DNA of 64,000 nucleotides from Motiliproteus sp041586735 (GTDB lineage: Bacteria > Pseudomonadota > Gammaproteobacteria > Pseudomonadales > Balneatricaceae), in the NCBI GenBank assembly GCA_041586735.1, contig JBFGZQ010000010.1, positions 1-64,000 on the forward strand, given 5' to 3'. The notes under the pieces were generated by a model. That model ran no database searches and was not told where the DNA came from. It saw only the letters and a list, made by a program, of their open reading frames with translations. Every line of letters starts with the position of its first letter. The first letter of the stretch is position 1. Shown piece after piece: positions 17,514-25,822 of this stretch. A program made the position numbers and the translations under genes.

Positions 17514-17933
17514 CTAGGCATCACTGACGCGGCCGCGCAGCGACTTGGTCTTACTGTGCTGGGTCTTTCTATCCAGACGTTTGCGTTGCGAGCTACGACT
17601 GGGCCGGGTCGGCACCCGCTTCTTAGCCACCTGACCAACGCTGCGAATCAGTTCCGCCAGTCGCTGCAGGACAGCATCACGATTTTTTTCCTGAGTGCGG
17701 TATTGCTGGCCCTTGAGGACGACCACCCCCTGCTTGGTAATCCGCGTATCGGCCAGCGCCAACAGGCGGGTCTTATACAACTCGGGCAGTGACGAAGCGC
17801 TGATATCAAAGCGTAGATGAATCGCCGAGGATACCTTGTTGACGTTTTGGCCACCGGCACCCTGAGCCCTGATCGCAGTCAACTCGATCTCCTCATCCGC
17901 CAGCTGGATCGCATTACTAATAGCCAGGGTCAC
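17514..17933 (-). CDS. arfB: Alternative ribosome-rescue factor / peptidyl-tRNA hydrolase ArfB
   Basis: This 139-residue protein has the release-factor GGQ motif at 27-29 (AQGAGGQNVNKV) and a basic C-terminal tail (KKRVPTRPSRSSQRKR). That is the ArfB/YaeJ layout: the tail enters the empty mRNA channel of stalled ribosomes and GGQ hydrolyses the peptidyl-tRNA. The ATG overlaps the stop of the upstream membrane-protein gene, so the two are translationally coupled. Confidence 0.95.
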   Translation of the reverse strand: MTLAISNAIQLADEEIELTAIRAQGAGGQNVNKVSSAIHLRFDISASSLPELYKTRLLALADTRITKQGVVVLKGQQYRTQEKNRDAVLQRLAELIRSVGQVAKKRVPTRPSRSSQRKRLDRKTQHSKTKSLRGRVSDA

Positions 17934-18322
17934 CGCACCCGCGCCTCGTTAATCTCCATGCGTTCACTGTCGGCGATGCTCACCCGCTGGCCGTAGATGG
18001 TGATAAAACTACGCCCTTCGAGATCGCCCTTATAGGCCTGATAATCCACCTGCTCGCCAGTCGTCGCGCTAATCACCCGCACCTCTAACAGAGTGCGGTT
18101 ATCCTGCCAGCGCCAGCCCATAAAGAGGGCAGAGACTAACAGGGAGATCAGACACAACCCTAGCGCCAGCATCCGCACCGGCGACCTCGGCCCCGAATGT
18201 GACCCTGAATGCGACACCACCTCCAGCACGCGTAGCGGAGGCAGTGAGCGGCCGCGCTTATAACGAATAAACAGATAACAGCCCATGATCACCACGACGG
18301 TGAGCAGAATTTTAGTCAGCAT
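17930..18322 (-). CDS. Conserved membrane protein coupled to arfB
   Basis: A 130-residue protein with two hydrophobic helices, one at the N-terminus (ILLTVVVIMGCYLFI) and one near 50-68 (MLALGLCLISLLVSALFMGW), and a C-terminal soluble domain of about 60 residues. Similar small membrane proteins precede arfB in other gammaproteobacteria, sometimes mislabelled as NusG antiterminators. I know no proven function. The 4 bp ATGA overlap with arfB suggests linked expression. Confidence 0.7.
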   Translation of the reverse strand: MLTKILLTVVVIMGCYLFIRYKRGRSLPPLRVLEVVSHSGSHSGPRSPVRMLALGLCLISLLVSALFMGWRWQDNRTLLEVRVISATTGEQVDYQAYKGDLEGRSFITIYGQRVSIADSERMEINEARVR

Positions 18323-18691
18323 TGTTGTAAATCTTCAAAATAGCCCCATCATCGGCAGCATTAGTCGAACACCATCCCGATCATACCACGAGCCTGGGCC
18401 AGAACCCTCCCGCGCGCAGCTCGGTATAAAATCATCAACAAAGTCAGGCCGCCCAAAGCAGCGACCGTGATTCAAGCAACCAATATCACAGGGAAGGTTT
18501 CATTGTCACCCGCAGACCCCGCTAGCGTCACGCTTAGCCCCTCTGGCCGGGATAAGCACCGGACGATGCTAGCGGTCGATCAACGCCGACAGTCTCCTAT
18601 CCCACAGCCCCCAGAAGGAGCCTTATTAGCCTAATCGTTGATATTGGATTAGCATCTGCAGCCAGCCCGCCCATCACTGCACGGAACTTTC
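18323..18691. other. Intergenic region, divergent promoters
   Basis: These 369 bases separate the minus-strand arfB unit from the plus-strand YciC-like gene. A CTAATC...GATTAG dyad lies at about 18630-18651. Open frames here are short and unrecognised, and I support no gene. Confidence 0.4.
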
Positions 18692-19561
18692 ATGTTTATT
18701 GTCCTCAAACAAGCCGGATACTTCGCTCGTACCCATGCCCAACCGCTGCTTTTTATTGCTTTGCTATTAAGCCTGCCCGGCTGGATCCTCGAGTACGCAT
18801 TTCCCGATCCTGTCGCCAGCGCCGAGGTGAATACCGATATCTCCAGCCTGGGTGCCAGCCTAGTGCTGACCCTGGTGGCGGTCATTCAGTTTGCGGCAGC
18901 GATGATTTACATTCATCAACAGGTGCTACGCCATCCTATTAGCGCTCTGCAAGCGATCGCATTAGGTATCAGCCGCTTAGGAGCGCTGCTGCTCATTAAC
19001 GCCCTGATGGCGCTGGCGATCGGTCTAGGGCTGGCACTATTGATCGCGCCGGGACTGTATATGGCCTACAAACTGCTGTTCGCAGAGTTTTACCTGCTGT
19101 TTCATGGCCAGCGGCCCTTGCAGGCACTGCGCAGTAGCTTCCGGGACAACAGCGGTCTGGCCGACAAGCTGCTGCCGCCACTGCTGTTCTGGGGCGGTCT
19201 GCTTGCGACTACCGCCATCGGCCAGCAATTGCTGTTACAACAGGGCGCAGACCCGCTATTGATCAATCTGCTGTTTGAAGCCATCCTCATCGTCTTAACG
19301 CTGTGGGGCTGGGCATTGATGTACCGTTTGTATCAACTCCATATCGAGCCCCAGCTACCCAGCAGCGCCGTCGCAGTCAGCGAGCCTGAGCCAGAACTAC
19401 AACCAGAACTACAACCAGAACAACAACCAGAACCGGCCCCCAAAACCCTTTCAGACCCGGCGCCAGATCAGCGACTACCGGCTGATGACGCCGAACCCTT
19501 GCCACCACCTTCACCTTCATCTTCACCTTCAGCACCCAAACCGTCGCCTAAAGAGGACTAA
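18692..19561 (+). CDS. YciC-like (UPF0259) membrane protein with Pro/Glu-rich tail
   Basis: A 289-residue inner-membrane protein. Hydrophobic helices cover most of residues 15-220, including LLINALMALAIGLGLALLIAPGLY near the middle. The order and the FILxxP-like loops resemble the YciC/UPF0259 family of unknown function. The last 70 residues are low-complexity Pro/Glu/Ser, likely cytoplasmic, and contain three 12 bp repeats that encode PELQ-type units. The next gene starts three bases after the stop, so the two form an operon. Confidence 0.65.
   Translation: MFIVLKQAGYFARTHAQPLLFIALLLSLPGWILEYAFPDPVASAEVNTDISSLGASLVLTLVAVIQFAAAMIYIHQQVLRHPISALQAIALGISRLGALLLINALMALAIGLGLALLIAPGLYMAYKLLFAEFYLLFHGQRPLQALRSSFRDNSGLADKLLPPLLFWGGLLATTAIGQQLLLQQGADPLLINLLFEAILIVLTLWGWALMYRLYQLHIEPQLPSSAVAVSEPEPELQPELQPEQQPEPAPKTLSDPAPDQRLPADDAEPLPPPSPSSSPSAPKPSPKED
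19391..19426 (+). repeat. Three 12 bp tandem repeats in the YciC-like gene
   Basis: CCAGAACTACAA occurs twice, followed by CCAGAACAACAA, all in frame in the acidic tail. Confidence 0.85.
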
Positions 19562-19564
19562 CCC

Positions 19565-19948
19565 ATGAGCATCGACGACCGTAATCAAGGCCTGAAAATT
19601 CGTACCCAAGTGATGGGCGACGCCTTCGTCCAACGCGCTATGAGCAACAGCACCGAGCTAACCCAGCCGCTGCAGGAGTGGATCAACGAACACGCCTGGG
19701 GTTCGACCTGGCAGCGCGAAGGCCTGCCCCTCGCTACCCGCTCGCTGGTCACCATCGCTATGCTGGCGGCGCTCAAGGCGACCACCGAGCTAAAAGGCCA
19801 CGTCCGTGGCGCACTCAACAATGGCTGCAGCGTCGAAGAGATTCAAGAAGTACTGCTGCACTCGGTCGTATACTGCGGTGCACCTGCGGCACAGGAAGCC
19901 TTTCGTGCCGCCCAGGAAACCATCGACAGCTGGCAGCAACAGCCTTGA
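19565..19948 (+). CDS. Carboxymuconolactone decarboxylase family protein (PcaC-like)
   Basis: The 127-residue protein resembles 4-carboxymuconolactone decarboxylase (PcaC) in length and in the segments LQEWINEHAWGSTWQREGL, TRSLVTIAMLAAL and VEEIQEVLLHSVVYCGAPAAQEAF. PcaC acts in the beta-ketoadipate route, but no other pca gene is nearby. The wider family also includes AhpD-like redox proteins. Those carry a CxxC pair, which is absent here. The specific substrate is therefore open. Confidence 0.8.
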   Translation: MSIDDRNQGLKIRTQVMGDAFVQRAMSNSTELTQPLQEWINEHAWGSTWQREGLPLATRSLVTIAMLAALKATTELKGHVRGALNNGCSVEEIQEVLLHSVVYCGAPAAQEAFRAAQETIDSWQQQP

Positions 19949-20149
19949 GATGAACATCAGCGCCGGCCTCAATCGCCTCCCAGGTAGCGCCTAAGGAAGC
20001 AATCGCACAAAAATAAATATAACTATATTAGCCTTAATTTTTAAACACTTAATAATAGAAGATCAAAAAACATCTCCTTAAGTGTTGCACCGCAACATAG
20101 AACACTATAGAATCCCTTCATCAACTACCCTACCTACAGGAATACCCAC

Positions 20150-20506
20150 ATGTTCAACAATATCCCCACTACCGACTTCTCTGCTTTTGGCGCTCCTGTT
20201 CAGAAACTGATCGAGCTGAACACCGCAACAATGAACAAGGCTTTCGCGGCTCAGAAAGCGGCTGCCGAGAAGCAACTGGCACAGTCACACGCCAACTTCA
20301 AAGCGGTTCTGGAAATCAAAGACGCTAAAGCCCTAACCTCTTTCGTCACCGAGCAATCAGAAATCGCCAAGACCAACCTGGAAACGCTGAAGGCTGAAGC
20401 GCAGGTAGCGGCAGAAAACACTAAAGCGTACTTCGCTGAAGTTCAGGCCATCCTGACTGAAAGCAAGGATGCAGCTGTTAAAGCTGCGGCGCCCAAGAAG
20501 GCATAA
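20150..20506 (+). CDS. phaP: Phasin family protein
   Basis: A 118-residue, Ala/Lys/Glu-rich, almost fully helical protein of the phasin_2 type. It contains FGAPVQKLIELNTATMNKAF and a Lys/Ala-rich C-terminus (KAAAPKKA). Phasins coat polyhydroxyalkanoate granules. A clean terminator follows directly, so it is monocistronic, as expected for a highly expressed granule protein. AGGAATACCC lies before the ATG. PHA synthase genes are not in the window. Confidence 0.88.
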   Translation: MFNNIPTTDFSAFGAPVQKLIELNTATMNKAFAAQKAAAEKQLAQSHANFKAVLEIKDAKALTSFVTEQSEIAKTNLETLKAEAQVAAENTKAYFAEVQAILTESKDAAVKAAAPKKA

Positions 20507-20520
20507 TTCGAGTATTTTTC

Positions 20521-20558
20521 AAAAAGGCTCCCATCAGCAATGATGGGAGCCTTTTTTG
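20521..20558 (+). terminator. Strong rho-independent terminator after phasin gene
   Basis: AGGCTCCCATCA and TGATGGGAGCCT form a perfect 12 bp stem with a GCAA loop, followed by six T residues. Confidence 0.95.
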
Positions 20559-20655
20559 TGTCTGGGTGATCGCTGCAGCACCCATAACCTCGACTGCAGC
20601 GCAAGCGTATCTGCCGTATACTCCGACTACCCGATAAAAGGACCCACAGACCGCC

Positions 20656-21147
20656 ATGGAAAAACGTATCGAAACCCTGTTCTATGCCAGCCGCTGGCTG
20701 TTGGCTCCCATTTACCTGGGCTTAAGCCTGGCACTACTGGCCCTGGTGGTGAAGTTCTTTCAAGAGCTGGTCCATCTCGTACCCATCATCTTCAGCATCG
20801 GCGAATCTGATCTGGTGCTGGTGGTGCTAGGACTGATCGATATCTCGTTGGTGGGCGGCCTGATAGTGATGGTGATGTTCAGTGGCTATGAAAACTTTGT
20901 CTCGCGTATCGACCTGGATGCATCGAAAGAGAAGCTCGGCTGGCTCGGCAAGCTGGATTCTGGCTCACTAAAGGCCAAAGTGGCCGCATCCATCGTTGCT
21001 ATCTCCTCCATTCATCTGCTGCGCATCTTTCTCAATGCCGAGCAGATCGGCAATGATAAATTGCTCTGGTATGTGGTAATGCACCTGACCTTCGTGATCT
21101 CAGCGGTCGGCATGGTGGCACTGGACCGCTGGAACGAAAAACACTAA
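20656..21147 (+). CDS. yqhA: YqhA / UPF0114 membrane protein
   Basis: The 163-residue protein matches TIGR00645 (YqhA) throughout: MEKRIETLFYASRWLLAPIY at the start, then SLVGGLIVMVMFSGYENFVS, and SIHLLRIFL later. Four membrane helices are visible. The function of the family is unknown. Convergent with the next gene, with only 7 bp between the two ends. Confidence 0.9.
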   Translation: MEKRIETLFYASRWLLAPIYLGLSLALLALVVKFFQELVHLVPIIFSIGESDLVLVVLGLIDISLVGGLIVMVMFSGYENFVSRIDLDASKEKLGWLGKLDSGSLKAKVAASIVAISSIHLLRIFLNAEQIGNDKLLWYVVMHLTFVISAVGMVALDRWNEKH

Positions 21148-21154
21148 GCACAGA

Positions 21155-21589
21155 TCAGGAACGCTTATTAAAGCGCTCCATGATCTCATCCTTATTCAGC
21201 AGGAACCAGAAATTCAGTCCGATCATCAGCCCCACAAACGAAAACAACGGCATCGCAGTCGATAGACGCAAAGACTCGCTACTGAAGCCACTGAACAGCA
21301 GGATAAAGAACATCGGGATATCGGCAATCAGGATGCCACCAATCATCAACGACCAAACATTGATGCGACCCTTCTTCAGGAAGAGTCGATAGAAACGATA
21401 ACCGATAAAGAATTCAAACAGATAGACCACCGGCAGACCGAGGATGGTAATCGCCAGCATGGCGCCCATATAGTCGGCAAAACCGGAGTCCATATTAAAA
21501 CCGGAAATATCCGCAGCCCAGCTATAGAAGGCGAATGCAAACGGCATGATCAGCGGTGCAAAAATAAAAGCGCGATTTTCACCTGTCAT
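21155..21589 (-). CDS. Four-helix membrane protein of unknown function
   Basis: A 144-residue protein with four predicted membrane helices: near 7-25, 44-66, 78-101 and 113-132. It ends in a short charged tail (NKDEIMERFNKRS). I do not recognise the family. The start ATG is followed by a typical short polar N-terminus. It sits between yqhA and modF with no obvious partner. Confidence 0.6.
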   Translation of the reverse strand: MTGENRAFIFAPLIMPFAFAFYSWAADISGFNMDSGFADYMGAMLAITILGLPVVYLFEFFIGYRFYRLFLKKGRINVWSLMIGGILIADIPMFFILLFSGFSSESLRLSTAMPLFSFVGLMIGLNFWFLLNKDEIMERFNKRS

Positions 21590-21612
21590 AGTTCTCTCTC
21601 TCGAAGCCCTGA

Positions 21613-21813
21613 TTAAGGCAACATAAATACTGAAGTGCGGCTACGATGATCGAGCGACGCTTCGAACTGAAACCCGAACGACACCGGATAGATCGCTGAA
21701 TGAGTGCGGGTATTGTATATGATTTCGCGCCGCACGAGCCATATCTCGGACGAGGTACGGTACGGTAGGCGCACCGCCAGAATGTCCGAGCCCCGAGCAG
21801 GGCTCAGCACCAC
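21613..21813 (-). CDS. Possible 66-residue hypothetical protein
   Basis: A GTG-started frame fills the gap just downstream of modF. The composition is ordinary (VRLPYRTSSEIWLVRREIIY) and no stronger gene overlaps it. I do not recognise it and see no good ribosome site. The DNA also holds hairpins such as GAGCCC...GGGCTC, so it may instead be a modF trailer. Confidence 0.2.
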   Translation of the reverse strand: MVLSPARGSDILAVRLPYRTSSEIWLVRREIIYNTRTHSAIYPVSFGFQFEASLDHRSRTSVFMLP

Positions 21814-21817
21814 AGGT

Positions 21818-23293
21818 TTATTCGGAGGATTCGGCCTTTTCCAGTGCCAGGTAGTTATCGATCCCCTGAATCCGATCTTCGGGATGGTGGTTCACATAGA
21901 TCACTGCGGTCTCACTAGCGGCACAGATCTTTTCGATCAGTGCCAGCACTAGCTGGCGGTTCATATCATCCAACCCCAGACAGGGCTCATCGAGAATCAA
22001 CAATGGCGGGTGCTTGACCATCGCTCGGGCGATCAAGAGCAGGCGCTGATCGCCATACGAGAGCTTATTAAACGGCTGATCGGCTCGCTCACTCATCCCC
22101 AGCAACGCCAGCCACTGATCGGCGATCTGGCGCTGGCGGTCGGTACACTTACTGTACAGACCGATACTGTCGTAGAAACCGGAGATGATCACATTACGCA
22201 ACCCAGTACCGACCCGGTACTCCCACTGCAGCGCGGTGGAGACGTAGCCAATAAACTGCTTGATCTGCCAGATACTCTCGCCACTGCCACGCTGAAATCC
22301 AAACACCTGAATATCGTTGCTGTAGCACTGCGGATGATCTCCGGTGATCAGTGACAGCAACCCCGTTTTACCGCTGCCATTCGGACCGCTGAGCTGCCAA
22401 TGCTGGTTAGGCTCGATAGTCCAGTCAAGCTTATCGATGATCCTATGCTCGTCGTAACAGATGCTGATCGCGTTGAGTCGCACCAGCGGCTGGGAAGGAT
22501 CCAGTTTGGGGATGGCGGTATCCGGATCGGCCGGCGGCACCGCCAGATCGGTGGTTTTTAGATGCAACAACTGGTACAGCTCGGCATAGGCCTTGGCATC
22601 AGCACGCCGCACCCGATGCCGTAACTCGCCGTGCTCTACATAGGCGATATCGGTGATAAAGTCGGGAAATTCATCGAAGCGGTTCAGCACCAGCACCATC
22701 GGCACGCTGTCGATCAACCCGGCCAAATGCTGCTGCAGCAGCACCAGAGTATCGGCATCCAGACCGTCGAAGGGTTCGTCCAGCACCAGCAATTCTGGAT
22801 TGCTGGCCAGCGCACGGATCAGCATCACCTTACGCGACTCACCGGTGGAAAGCTTCCTGAAGGCACGATCTAACAACGTCGTCAGACCGAACTTGAGCAC
22901 CAGATCCTCGGCCAGCGCCCGATCAGCACAATCGCTATACAGAATCTCGCGCACCGGGGTGCCCAGCGAGACCACATCGACAATATCGGCGTCATCTTTC
23001 TTGCGCTCGGCCTCGATCAGCTCGGCCTGAGCTTCAAACGACACCAATCCCACCCGTGCCGGCAGACTCTCGATAGAGCCTGACAACCGCTTACCCACCC
23101 CCGCCAACACCGCAGCCAGCGCAGACTTACCCGCACCGTTGGTACCGGTAATCACCCAGTGCTGCTCGGGGGTGATCTCCCAGCTAATATTATTGAGCTG
23201 AAACCGGTCATCAAAATTAACCGTCAGCTTATCGAGTCGAATGGTCCTATCAACACTGGTCATATCAACAATAGTTCTATCAACAATAGTCAT
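21818..23293 (-). CDS. modF: Tandem ABC ATPase, ModF-like
   Basis: The 491-residue protein has two ABC ATPase domains. The first P-loop is GTNGAGKS, with KLSTGESRKVMLIRAL and LLVLDEPFDGLD after it. The second is GPNGSGKT, with KLSYGDQRLLLIARAM and LILDEPCLGLDD. This layout and length match ModF, an ATPase linked with molybdate genes in E. coli. No mod genes are near here, so the function is uncertain. The first 20 residues come from three 15 bp repeats (TIVDR, TIVDM, TSVDR) and align poorly with the family, so a later start near RLDKL is possible. Confidence 0.82.
   Translation of the reverse strand: MTIVDRTIVDMTSVDRTIRLDKLTVNFDDRFQLNNISWEITPEQHWVITGTNGAGKSALAAVLAGVGKRLSGSIESLPARVGLVSFEAQAELIEAERKKDDADIVDVVSLGTPVREILYSDCADRALAEDLVLKFGLTTLLDRAFRKLSTGESRKVMLIRALASNPELLVLDEPFDGLDADTLVLLQQHLAGLIDSVPMVLVLNRFDEFPDFITDIAYVEHGELRHRVRRADAKAYAELYQLLHLKTTDLAVPPADPDTAIPKLDPSQPLVRLNAISICYDEHRIIDKLDWTIEPNQHWQLSGPNGSGKTGLLSLITGDHPQCYSNDIQVFGFQRGSGESIWQIKQFIGYVSTALQWEYRVGTGLRNVIISGFYDSIGLYSKCTDRQRQIADQWLALLGMSERADQPFNKLSYGDQRLLLIARAMVKHPPLLILDEPCLGLDDMNRQLVLALIEKICAASETAVIYVNHHPEDRIQGIDNYLALEKAESSE
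23246..23290 (-). repeat. Three 15 bp tandem repeats at the modF start
   Basis: CCTATCAACACTGGT, CATATCAACAATAGT and TCTATCAACAATAGT follow one another on the plus strand. They keep frame and encode three VDR/VDM-type units at the N-terminus. Confidence 0.85.
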
Positions 23294-23352
23294 ATTAATA
23301 AGGGTGCTACGTTAAGGATGGCTAACGAGATTGCCATACCTGGCGCACAAAC

Positions 23353-23382
23353 AAAAAAACCAAGAACGTCTCTTGGTTTTTT
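23353..23382 (-). terminator. Rho-independent terminator after ilvC
   Basis: AAAAAACCAAGA and TCTTGGTTTTTT surround a 5-base loop. The A-run and T-run make it able to work in both directions. It lies downstream of ilvC and upstream of modF. Confidence 0.85.
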
Positions 23383-23390
23383 CGGTATGA

Positions 23391-23422
23391 GCCAGGGCCT
23401 GTGTCAGCACACAGGCCCTGGC
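23391..23422. repeat. Perfect 14 bp hairpin downstream of ilvC
   Basis: GCCAGGGCCTGTGT and ACACAGGCCCTGGC pair perfectly around CAGC. It is stacked ahead of the ilvC terminator and could protect the mRNA 3' end. Confidence 0.75.
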
Positions 23423-23458
23423 TCAAGGGCTAAGGTCTAAGGTCTAAGCCTCAGAGGC

Positions 23459-24934
23459 TTAAACGATCTTCTTCATATCCGCCATGTGACCGCGCAGAAT
23501 ACCGCCGATCGCTTCGACCGGATGGCTACGCAATGCGCTATTCACTTCGATCAGACGGGCGTTATCCACACCGTTATCATCCACTGCCAGGCCACGACCG
23601 ATGACATCGGTATCGATCTTGGTCATGAAGTCAGCCAGCAGCGGCAGACAGGCGTGGTTGTACAGGTAGCAACCGTATTCAGCGGTATCGGAGATCGTGG
23701 CGTTCATCTCATACAACTTCTTACGAGCAATGGTGTTAGCGATCAGCGGCGTCTCATGCAGCGACTCGTAGTACGCGGATTCGGCGATGATGCCGGCAGC
23801 GGTCATGGTCTCAAATGCCAGCTCTACACCGGCTTTAACCATCGCCACCATCAGAATACCCTTGTCGAAGAACTCCTGTTCGGAGATCTCCACATCACCG
23901 GCCGGGGTCTTCTCGAAAGCAGTCTCGGCGGTCTCGGCGCGCCAGCCCAGCAGATTCTTATCATCATTGGCCCAATCTTCCATCATGGTGCGGGAGAAGG
24001 TGCCGTCGATGATGTCGTCCTGATGCTTGTTGTACAGCGGACGCATGATCTGCTTCAACTCTTCGGCCAGATCAAAAGCCTTGATCTTGGCGGGGTTGGA
24101 GAGCCGGTCCAGCATGTTGGTCACACCGCCGTACTTCAGCGCTTCGGTGATGGTCTCCCAGCCGTACTGGATCAGTCGTGAGGCGTAACCGGCGTCGATC
24201 CCTTTGGCGATCATCTTATCGAAGCACAGCAGCGAGCCGGTCTGCAGCATGCCACAGAGAATGGTCTGCTCACCCATCAGGTCAGATTTTACTTCGGCGA
24301 TGAACGAGGACATCAGCACGCCCGCTTTATGCCCGCCAGTACCGACGGCATACGCCTTGGCCAAGGCCAGGCCTTCACCCTTGGGATCGTTATCTTCGTG
24401 AACGGCGATCAGCGTCGGTACCCCGAAACCACGTACGTATTCGGCACGCACTTCAGAACCTGGGCACTTAGGCGCCACCATGATCACGGTCAGGTCTTCA
24501 CGGATCTTCATCCCCTCTTCGACGATATTGAAACCGTGCGAGTAGGACAGGCAAGCACCCTGCTTCATCAAGGGCATGATGTCATTAACCACCGGGGTGT
24601 GCTGCTTATCCGGAGTCAGGTTCAGAACCACATCAGCGGTCGGGATCAGCTCCTGGTAAGTGCCGACTTTAAAACCATTGCTCGTAGCGTTCTTCCACGA
24701 CTGACGCTTTTCATCGATGGCGGCTTGGCGCAGGGTGTAGGAAACATCCAGACCGCTATCACGCAGGTTCAAACCCTGGTTCAGGCCTTGGGCGCCACAA
24801 CCGATGATGACCATCTTCTTACCCTTGAGCGCGGCAACGCCATCGCTGAACTCATCCAGGGTCATAAAACGGCACTTGGCCAACTGCGCCAGTTGCTCAC
24901 GTAACGGCAAGGTATTGAAGTAGTTATTAGACAT
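23459..24934 (-). CDS. ilvC: Ketol-acid reductoisomerase, class II (long form)
   Basis: This NADPH enzyme makes the dihydroxy acids of valine and isoleucine synthesis. At 491 residues it is the long form, with the duplicated C-terminal domain known from enteric bacteria. It opens MSNNYFNTLPLREQLAQL as E. coli IlvC does, and has the Rossmann motif GCGAQG at 45-50. I place the start at 24934; a longer frame from 25015 has no family match in its first 27 residues. A LysR-type dyad lies upstream at 25085-25099. Confidence 0.96.
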   Translation of the reverse strand: MSNNYFNTLPLREQLAQLAKCRFMTLDEFSDGVAALKGKKMVIIGCGAQGLNQGLNLRDSGLDVSYTLRQAAIDEKRQSWKNATSNGFKVGTYQELIPTADVVLNLTPDKQHTPVVNDIMPLMKQGACLSYSHGFNIVEEGMKIREDLTVIMVAPKCPGSEVRAEYVRGFGVPTLIAVHEDNDPKGEGLALAKAYAVGTGGHKAGVLMSSFIAEVKSDLMGEQTILCGMLQTGSLLCFDKMIAKGIDAGYASRLIQYGWETITEALKYGGVTNMLDRLSNPAKIKAFDLAEELKQIMRPLYNKHQDDIIDGTFSRTMMEDWANDDKNLLGWRAETAETAFEKTPAGDVEISEQEFFDKGILMVAMVKAGVELAFETMTAAGIIAESAYYESLHETPLIANTIARKKLYEMNATISDTAEYGCYLYNHACLPLLADFMTKIDTDVIGRGLAVDDNGVDNARLIEVNSALRSHPVEAIGGILRGHMADMKKIV

Positions 24935-25084
24935 CGTTAGCAGATTCCATGTAGAGATGTTTTGGCCATGTGGCAAAACCACAAGAGAGAGACAGTTACG
25001 ATTCTGATAGGGCACTCAAAATCGAATGGCGCTACTTTATCGAAGCCCGAGCCTTTCGTAAATTGATATATATGCACTTTGACA

Positions 25085-25099
25085 TTGCAGTTATTGCAA
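25085..25099 (-). promoter_or_regulatory. LysR-type operator-like dyad upstream of ilvC
   Basis: TTGCAGTTATTGCAA contains the inverted arms TTGCA and TGCAA and a T-N11-A core. It lies about 150 bp before the ilvC start, with an AT-rich TATATA stretch between. In E. coli, ilvC is activated by the LysR-family protein IlvY, so an IlvY site is the natural guess. No ilvY gene is adjacent. Confidence 0.4.
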
Positions 25100-25150
25100 C
25101 GCACTGCCTTCAGCATTGCTCTGGGTGCGATTCAGGTATTGCCGGCAGCG

Positions 25151-25822
25151 CTATTTACCCAGCAATAACGGCTGCAGCGCCGCCCAGCTATTGTCTAGCA
25201 AACGTTGCTGGGCTTGTTGATTGGGGTGCAAGCCATCGGCTTGCATCAACTGCGCAACCCCGCCGACACCCTCTAGCAAAAACGGTAGATAGGCACTCTC
25301 GGTCGCGCTGGCCGCGCTGTTAAACAATTGATAAAAGCCCTCGCTATAACGCCGCCCATAGTTAGGCGGAATCCGCATACCCAACAACAGCACCTCGGCG
25401 CCCGATTGCTGCCCCAGCCTAATCAGCCGTTTTAGATTGGTTTCTATCAACGCTAAGGGCACGCCTCGCAAGCCATCGTTGGCGCCCAGTTCTAGCACCA
25501 AAAACTCGGGACGGTATTGCCGCAATAGACTCGGCAATCGGCTCAGACCACCGTTACTGGTGTCGCCGCTGATCGAGGCGTTGATGACCTCCAGGTCAGA
25601 ACCCTGCTCGGCCAAGCGCTGCTGCAGCAAACTGACCCAACCCTGTTGCGGTTCCAGCCCGTAGCCGGCGCTGATACTATCACCCAGAACCAACAGTACC
25701 GGTGAGGGTCTATCCTTACTAGAGTCTACACCCTCATTGACGGCGGGTATCGCCGCCATCGACGTAGCCAGCAACGGCATCAACACCACTAGCCACCAGA
25801 TTTGTAACCATGAACCTGCCAA
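25151..25822 (-). CDS. tesA: Arylesterase / acyl-CoA thioesterase I (SGNH hydrolase)
   Basis: The 223-residue GDSL-type hydrolase carries block I GDSISAGYG, the block III-like GANDG and block V DGLHPN. It has an N-terminal signal segment (WWLVVLMPLLATSMA), so it should act in the periplasm on thioesters and lysophospholipids. The start is an uncommon TTG at 25822, supported by GAGGAG eight bases ahead. It is divergent from ybbA, and the two coding starts overlap by 13 bp. The tesA / ybbA-ybbP layout is conserved in E. coli. Confidence 0.9.
   Translation of the reverse strand: MAGSWLQIWWLVVLMPLLATSMAAIPAVNEGVDSSKDRPSPVLLVLGDSISAGYGLEPQQGWVSLLQQRLAEQGSDLEVINASISGDTSNGGLSRLPSLLRQYRPEFLVLELGANDGLRGVPLALIETNLKRLIRLGQQSGAEVLLLGMRIPPNYGRRYSEGFYQLFNSAASATESAYLPFLLEGVGGVAQLMQADGLHPNQQAQQRLLDNSWAALQPLLLGK

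Noticed and set aside
18480..18640. A short GTG frame upstream of the YciC-like gene
   Set aside because: About 55 codons, Pro/Ser-rich, no ribosome site and no recognisable similarity.
23486..24181. A 231-codon plus-strand frame opposite ilvC
   Set aside because: Antisense shadow; ilvC is certain and full length.
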